A DNA stretch of 64,000 nucleotides from SAR324 cluster bacterium (lineage in GTDB: Bacteria; SAR324; NAC60-12): assembly GCA_015232315.1 (NCBI GenBank), contig JADFZZ010000001.1, positions 1-64,000 on the forward strand, written 5' to 3'. This document shows positions 59,392-64,000 of this stretch, piece after piece. The notes below the pieces were generated by a model that was not told the DNA's origin, ran no database searches, and saw only the letters and a program-made list of their open reading frames with translations. How positions within the stretch are numbered: the stretch's first letter is position 1; each line of letters opens with the position of its first letter. Both the position numbers and the translations under genes were made by a program.

Positions 59392-60162
59392 TCACTCCTG
59401 AAACACAATTCTCACTTCCTCATTTTCTTTGAGATCCCAGCGTATTTGAGCGGAATCGGCATAACAGGCGAGTTCCAGCAATCCATCACTGTTGATCAGG
59501 GCCATCAATGGTTCAGATCTTCCGGCTTCATAATGATGATATAACGGGATTTCCTGATTCCTGAAAAAAATTTTTACAGGTCTGGTGTGCCATTGCGATG
59601 CACGCAAATTGGTCAGCGCATTCCCGAAACGATCGAACAAAATAACCGTTCCCGCAACATAGCCGGCAGTTTCAACCGAATCAGGGACCTGGAGCTTCTG
59701 AAAAGATGAAGCAGGGACGCCCACATCGAACAACGACATTCCACGAGACAAGTGAGCGGCAACAGGAGCAAACACTGCGAGTCCGTCAAAACTGGCATGA
59801 GATTGCCAGAAAGGCGTGTGTTTATGAATCCGCACTATTTGTTCCGCAACCACGGTGTTCAGCAGTAGTGAAACAATGCCATTATCAGGGCCGATCCAGA
59901 TTCCATGAGGTGTTTTTATGGCAAGTCCCCCCCTGTCTGAGCCAACACCGGGATCAATCACCGCAATATGAATCGTATCCTGGGTAAAACTGGGAAGGGA
60001 GCGTTGAATACAATAGGCTGCGGCGATGAGATTTTGCGGAGGCAAGTCGTGCGTGATATCCACCAGTGAGACGGATGGCACAATCGAAAGGATTTTACCT
60101 TTCATGGCACCCACATAACCATCACGGGTGCCAAAATCAGTGGTCAAAGTGATCACAGGCAT
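59392..60162 (-). CDS. SAM hydroxide adenosyltransferase family protein (DUF62)
   Basis: The protein (256 aa) belongs to the fluorinase/chlorinase superfamily. Visible signatures are LTTDFGTRDGYVGAMKG at the start, AVIDPGVGSDRG, IGPDNG and FDRFGNALTN. Most bacterial members hydrolyse S-adenosylmethionine to adenosine and methionine, using hydroxide. The residues usual for the hydrolase (Asp at the start and the Arg/His side pair) seem kept, so I prefer this to halogenase activity. No halogenation genes are near. It is convergent with flgE. Confidence 0.88.
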   Translation of the reverse strand: MPVITLTTDFGTRDGYVGAMKGKILSIVPSVSLVDITHDLPPQNLIAAAYCIQRSLPSFTQDTIHIAVIDPGVGSDRGGLAIKTPHGIWIGPDNGIVSLLLNTVVAEQIVRIHKHTPFWQSHASFDGLAVFAPVAAHLSRGMSLFDVGVPASSFQKLQVPDSVETAGYVAGTVILFDRFGNALTNLRASQWHTRPVKIFFRNQEIPLYHHYEAGRSEPLMALINSDGLLELACYADSAQIRWDLKENEEVRIVFQE

Positions 60163-60658
60163 AGAACAAATCCTTTATGAAGATGCTAAGGAATGGCAAA
60201 AGTAAGTTGTAAAAGTTTGCTCGTGCCCTACGTCCCGTGGGGCACGTTATCCCTCAGGCAAAGCTCTGCTTCGCACCTACCGGAGGTGGGCAATGTCATA
60301 AGCAATCAATTAAAGTGCAAAAAAAAATATAATTTTCTGGAATCGTCTATTATTTTGAGTTTTTCTGATTATAACGGACATACCATCCCGCGCGCGGAGG
60401 ATAAACTGACTATCATAGGAGAACAGTACCATACGCTGAGATCAATCAACCAGCAATATTCTGGTCGCCTCTATAATCATGAATAATGCGAAGATTGGAT
60501 GGAATAAACGATTGATGGCGAGATGGGAACATGCGTATTTGCTGAAGGTTCTGAAAGGAATCAGTCTGTAGCGTGATTGCCTTGGTGTGTCCACGAACAC
60601 CTGCCTTTTGAAATTGGGATAACGAAAGACAGGCGTCATGGACACATTTTTCCAGGAT
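60163..60658. other. Intergenic region with two hairpins, no gene
   Basis: The 496 bases contain CGTGCCC/GGGCACG (60222-60228, 60240-60246) and CACCT...AGGTG around 60274-60288. The latter includes ACCGGAGGTGGG, which recurs at 29687-29698 and 63086-63097. Short open frames on both strands here lack ribosome binding sites and recognisable content. Confidence 0.5.
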
Positions 60659-61147
60659 TTATGTAGTTTCTGAAATGTCTGATGCCATCATCAATTCATC
60701 CTGCGAAAAAACTTTGTCTATATCCAGAATAATCAGGAATCCCTCGTTGTGTTTTCCCATTCCCTTGATAAACTCTGTGTTGAGTTTTGTTCCAATTTTA
60801 GGCGGGGGTTGAATGAATTTATGATCCAGTTCAATCACCTCCCTGACAGAATCCACCAATGCGCCAATCACCACCTTCTCTGTGGAAATATGGATTTCCA
60901 CAATGATGATGCAGGTGTTGACGGTCTTGCTGGTGACCTCCAGACCAAATTTCATCCGCATATCCACCACAGGAACAACGCTTCCGCGAAGATTGATCAC
61001 ACCGCACATGAAGGACGGCATTTGTGGGACTTTGGTGATGGTGGTGACTTCGAGGACTTCCCTCACCTTGTTAATGTCCAGGGCAAATTCCTCGTTATCC
61101 AGCGTGAGGGTTAAATATTGAGTGGTTTGAGTTTCCTGTTCAGCCAT
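60659..61147 (-). CDS. cheW: CheW chemotaxis scaffold protein
   Basis: AGGAGGAACTT precedes the ATG at 61147. The protein (162 aa) is a single CheW domain: YLTLTLDNEEFALDINKVREVLE, then MPSFMCGVINLRGSVVPVVDMR and GALVDSVREVIEL. It links chemoreceptors to the kinase CheA, which is not in this window. It follows a chemoreceptor gene with a 9-base gap and should be cotranscribed with it. Confidence 0.93.
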   Translation of the reverse strand: MAEQETQTTQYLTLTLDNEEFALDINKVREVLEVTTITKVPQMPSFMCGVINLRGSVVPVVDMRMKFGLEVTSKTVNTCIIIVEIHISTEKVVIGALVDSVREVIELDHKFIQPPPKIGTKLNTEFIKGMGKHNEGFLIILDIDKVFSQDELMMASDISETT

Positions 61148-61156
61148 AAGTTCCTC

Positions 61157-62830
61157 CTAATACCGCTCGAATGTGTTGTCATCATCCTTATCCTTCAGCA
61201 TGAGTTTGACACCTGTATCTTTTTCAGCGGGGGCTGATAATTGTTTTTTTGCCTGGAATTGAGAGGTGGCCAATTGTTTTTTGGGCTTGGTCTGCATAGT
61301 TTTCCTTCGTTGTGTCTCGACCTGAAAGAAAGCGACCGTATCTTGCAGTCCTTGCGCTTGAGTGGATAGTTCTTCCGAAATGGAAGACATTTCTTCTGAG
61401 GCGGAAGCATTTTGCTGAATCACACGATCCAGTTGCTGAATGGCCTGATTGATCTGATCTGCACCAGATTTTTGTTCATTACCAGAAGCCGTAATTTCCT
61501 GCACCAGTTCTGCTGTTTTCTGGATGTCTGGCACTAATTTATCCAACATTTCTCCTGCTTTTTCAGCAACTTGAACAGACATTGAAGATAGTTTCGTAAT
61601 CTCTCCTGCTGCTGACTGACTGCGTTCAGCCAGTTTTCGAACTTCTGAGGCCACAACAGCAAACCCTTTGCCATGTTCTCCGGCTCGTGCTGCCTCAATG
61701 GCGGCATTAAGCGCCAACAAGTTGGTTTGACGAGCAATTTCTTCAATGATAGAAATTTTTTGCGAAATATCTTTCATGGCACTGACGGCTTGTCTCACCG
61801 CCGTCCCACTCTCTCTGGCATCCTTGGATGCTTTGGACGCGATATGATCCGTTTGTTTGGAATTATCCGCGTTTTGCTGAATGTTGGAGGACATTTCTTC
61901 CATGGATGATGACACTTCCTCAATAGAAGCGGCTTGTTCTGTCGCGCCTTGTGACAAAGACTGGGCGCTTTGGGTAATCTGTTCGGAACTCATGGTGAAT
62001 TGTTGGGTTGCGTCATTGACTTGTCCCAGCACATTCTTCAAAATACTTACTGTCTTCTCCATTTCGCCATAAACCCCTCTCAATCCATGCGTATCAAAAG
62101 CAATCATCAAGTTCCCTTCGGCTATTTTACGCATCACCTCCGCAAGCGTTCCGGGTTCATTCCCCAATTGTTTCAAAATGCCTTGTGTAATAATGGTTCC
62201 AATTAAAAGACTGACCAACACGCCCAACACACCGCCAATAATCAGGACCATCTTGGTTTGAGATTCCAAGCGTTCCATGTCTTCACTCCTTTTGCCTAAT
62301 AAAGAGCTTTCTTCATTGATCATGTCACTGATGATTCCTCTCATTCCATCCATGGACTGCTTCCCTTTTCCTGACGCGATGAAACTAACCACATCCTCTG
62401 TTGTCTTGCGACCGTCATTGGCCTCACGACGTAATTTTATGAGCGCGTCAATTTCATCAGCAAACCAGCGGTTGTATTGTTCCCGCAAACGGTTGAATCG
62501 TTCTTGCTGTTTCATGTTATCAGAGGTTAATGATTTTGCTTTATTGAAATGTTCTTCAAAGGCAATTTTGCCACCATTGAGCGGTTCCAGAAAGTTTTCC
62601 TTGCCTGTAATGGCGTAGCCTCTTTCACCTGTCTCAATGTTAATCAGCGATTCCAAAATTCCGTTGACCTCGCCGATGACCTGATACGTATGAATATTCC
62701 ATTTACTGGCCTGGCCTTGATTGGAGAAATTTACATAACTGACAGATATAACGACCAACAGTATTACGACTACAGTTCCAAAGCCCATCGTTAATTTACG
62801 ACCCATTTTCATATGATCCAACCACGCCAT
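61157..62830 (-). CDS. CHASE3-domain methyl-accepting chemotaxis protein
   Basis: The receptor (557 aa) starts after AGAGGA. TM1 lies at about 15-34, then a four-helix CHASE3-like sensor (about 40-185; [21 protein letters not shown] is the typical segment), TM2 (about 190-215) and a HAMP-type linker. The signalling bundle has the hairpin [39 protein letters not shown]. The C-terminal 50 residues are Lys/Gln-rich and end in FERY, which may serve for CheR docking as pentapeptides do in other receptors. Its sensor differs from that of the receptor at 36500. Confidence 0.93.
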   Translation of the reverse strand: MAWLDHMKMGRKLTMGFGTVVVILLVVISVSYVNFSNQGQASKWNIHTYQVIGEVNGILESLINIETGERGYAITGKENFLEPLNGGKIAFEEHFNKAKSLTSDNMKQQERFNRLREQYNRWFADEIDALIKLRREANDGRKTTEDVVSFIASGKGKQSMDGMRGIISDMINEESSLLGKRSEDMERLESQTKMVLIIGGVLGVLVSLLIGTIITQGILKQLGNEPGTLAEVMRKIAEGNLMIAFDTHGLRGVYGEMEKTVSILKNVLGQVNDATQQFTMSSEQITQSAQSLSQGATEQAASIEEVSSSMEEMSSNIQQNADNSKQTDHIASKASKDARESGTAVRQAVSAMKDISQKISIIEEIARQTNLLALNAAIEAARAGEHGKGFAVVASEVRKLAERSQSAAGEITKLSSMSVQVAEKAGEMLDKLVPDIQKTAELVQEITASGNEQKSGADQINQAIQQLDRVIQQNASASEEMSSISEELSTQAQGLQDTVAFFQVETQRRKTMQTKPKKQLATSQFQAKKQLSAPAEKDTGVKLMLKDKDDDNTFERY

Positions 62831-63163
62831 AAAATCCTCTTCAAAATAGTTTTTGTTTAAGCTTGATGACTAAAGAATGTTCCACAAAAATTAACCGTAG
62901 CAATGAGTTAACTTTCATAGAACCCCAGCGACGACTAAACTCATCACATCCTGGTAAGTGAAGTGTCAGTTTGAAAAGTGTTTATCAAGATCATTCAGAG
63001 TTTTTTCTGCGATGCTCCGTCTCAACACAAACAAGGTTACACAGTCATTTGTTGGCGTGACTCAAATTAACCGATCATGACATTGACCGGAGGTGGGTCA
63101 TGGAACGGTTACGAACGGGACGTTCGTAACCAGAACGTTTTCCCTGTTATTTTTTGAATGGTC
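62831..63163. other. Intergenic region upstream of the CHASE3 receptor
   Basis: This 333-base gap contains the presumed promoter of the chemoreceptor-cheW pair, the ACCGGAGGTGGG motif (63086-63097) and the perfect hairpin at 63107-63131. I see no coding frame. Confidence 0.4.
63107..63131. repeat. Perfect 11-bp stem, 3-base loop hairpin
   Basis: GGTTACGAACG (63107-63117), loop GGA, CGTTCGTAACC (63121-63131). The size and the GGTT...ACG framework match the hairpin at 29615-29639 (GGTTCCTGACG, loop TCT), and ACCGGAGGTGGG lies next to both. It may terminate the minus-strand gene only from the wrong side (it lies downstream of its stop at 63164), so a terminator role for that gene is possible. 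Confidence 0.55.
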
Positions 63164-64000
63164 CTAAAACGCGGATTTTTCCATTTTTGCAGGATCCATA
63201 TATGAAAATTGTGACCGTGTTTTTAGATCAATTGTATGCGTCGCGTATTTTACCAGTTCATTTCTGCCGCAGGCTTCAAACCCCTGATGCTGGTTCATGA
63301 ACCAGGCGTAAATCATTTCGGAAATACGCCGCATTCTGTAACTTTGCACTGCGGCCCAACGGTTTCCCCCCCCACGTATACGCCAATAATCTTCACGATC
63401 AATGATACTGACCACCGAATACGCCTTGCGACCTTGCGGAGTGTCAATTTCAATAATACCGCTGTTGCCATTCAAGCCCCGCACAAATCCAGTCTTGTCC
63501 CAGATTTTCACCGAATCAAACTGTTCAAAACAGGTTCCATCTTTAAGTCGGTCGCGTGAATGTCGGTGTCCTTCAATACCGAGCAGACTCAACATGAATT
63601 CAGAAGCCTGCTGATTGTCTTCCTGACTGAAGCCCGAGCCAAGAATCCTCTTTTTCCAGATTCTCGCGAACAAACGGTTCAGATCGCTGGCTGAGATTTT
63701 ATTCTGGTAAGTCCGGCCTCCTGCGGGAATATATTCCACCAGTTTGAGGTGATTGTACAAGCCTGTGTTTCTCAGCAGTTCAGACACATGCTCAGGTCCG
63801 CCCAGTGTTTTCAAAATATGATTGGTGCTGTAGTTGCTGCTGAGATTGATCATGCTTCTCAGATGACGATACAGAGAATCGGTATGGGTGATATGCCCGC
63901 GATACCATTCCAGCATGTAGGCATGCAACACTGGAACCTTGATCAGACTGGCAGCTTTTACCTGTTCCTGCGCCTTCACAGACACCAGCATTTGCCCTGT
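63164..64000 (-). CDS. Class A beta-lactamase-like serine hydrolase (5' end outside window)
   Basis: The frame is open to the edge at 64000 (encoding TGQ before the first internal Met at 63991), so the true start lies outside. Three motifs of class A beta-lactamases are visible: SLIK with the nucleophilic Ser, SSNYSTN in the SDN position, and KTG in WDKTGFVRG. The usual omega-loop Glu (ExxLN) is not evident, so penicillin-binding/DD-peptidase-like or other hydrolase activity is as likely as beta-lactamase. The 45 residues after the last strands are an extra C-terminal tail. Confidence 0.8.
   Translation of the reverse strand, partial: TGQMLVSVKAQEQVKAASLIKVPVLHAYMLEWYRGHITHTDSLYRHLRSMINLSSNYSTNHILKTLGGPEHVSELLRNTGLYNHLKLVEYIPAGGRTYQNKISASDLNRLFARIWKKRILGSGFSQEDNQQASEFMLSLLGIEGHRHSRDRLKDGTCFEQFDSVKIWDKTGFVRGLNGNSGIIEIDTPQGRKAYSVVSIIDREDYWRIRGGGNRWAAVQSYRMRRISEMIYAWFMNQHQGFEACGRNELVKYATHTIDLKTRSQFSYMDPAKMEKSAF

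Noticed and set aside
59392-60162. Halogenase activity for the SAM-cleaving enzyme
   Set aside because: Sequence motifs fit the hydroxide-using majority of the family and no halometabolite genes are near.
60442-60645. Minus-strand frame of 67 codons near cheW
   Set aside because: No ribosome binding site, odd composition, and it lies in a repeat-bearing intergenic region.

Overview
The window is a 64 kb stretch of a Gram-negative, flagellated, chemotactic bacterial chromosome of intermediate G+C. It carries many lipoproteins with lipobox cysteines, outer-membrane barrels, c-type cytochromes, class III cyclases and very large hybrid kinases, plus a Bacteroidetes-type short ketol-acid reductoisomerase. 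I infer a deltaproteobacterial-grade or SAR324-like lineage. No rRNA, tRNA or marker gene in the window fixes this. I saw no CRISPR array, phage module or conjugation genes.

Layout. 1-4000: a short direct repeat, a TrkH-type cation transporter, a small terminal-inverted-repeat element, and an IS3-family insertion sequence lying between a truncated kdpE-like gene and broken RCC1-repeat fragments, a sign of rearrangement. 4000-13900: an envelope cluster of outer-membrane barrels, a von Willebrand A lipoprotein, a CHASE2 adenylate cyclase, a FecR-domain protein and an RCC1-repeat lipoprotein. One barrel gene is split by a 224-bp MITE-like element whose removal restores the reading frame. 14100-22000: a run of secreted proteins and lipoproteins (LPP20-like, HEAT, FecR, three TPR paralogues) ending in an NAD-dependent epimerase. 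22500-29340 (minus strand): hybrid kinase, CheR methyltransferase and a giant three-receiver hybrid kinase, overlapping or closely spaced. 29800-43700: an outer-membrane protein, a Cache/HAMP adenylate cyclase, a nucleotidyltransferase pair, a beta-lactamase-fold hydrolase, hisC, a chemoreceptor, a StbD/StbE-type toxin-antitoxin pair, rluD, ilvC, an EVE protein and a DUF3369-type response regulator. 44180-45650: a membrane subunit with a ten-heme cytochrome. 45725-49372 (minus): a tight operon of a thioredoxin-thioredoxin reductase fusion, a radical SAM/SPASM enzyme, a 31-residue Cys-rich peptide, an ArsM-like methyltransferase and a 54-residue Cys-Cys protein. 49949-54094: a huge multi-membrane PP2C phosphatase and its STAS partner. 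54290-59352: fliJ, a motE-like gene, fliK, flgD, flgE. 59392-64000: SAM hydrolase family protein, CheW, a second chemoreceptor and a class A beta-lactamase-like gene cut by the window edge.

The strongest candidate for an undescribed system is the 45725-49372 operon. Its 31-residue peptide has a near-perfect ribosome binding site, five cysteines and a SPASM radical SAM gene 31 bases downstream. Together with an arsenite-methyltransferase-like enzyme that keeps its cysteines and a dedicated thiol-redox fusion, this looks like a Cys-rich RiPP or metalloid-handling peptide pathway. Second is the VWA lipoprotein / CHASE2 cyclase / barrel / FecR / RCC1 envelope-sensing cluster.
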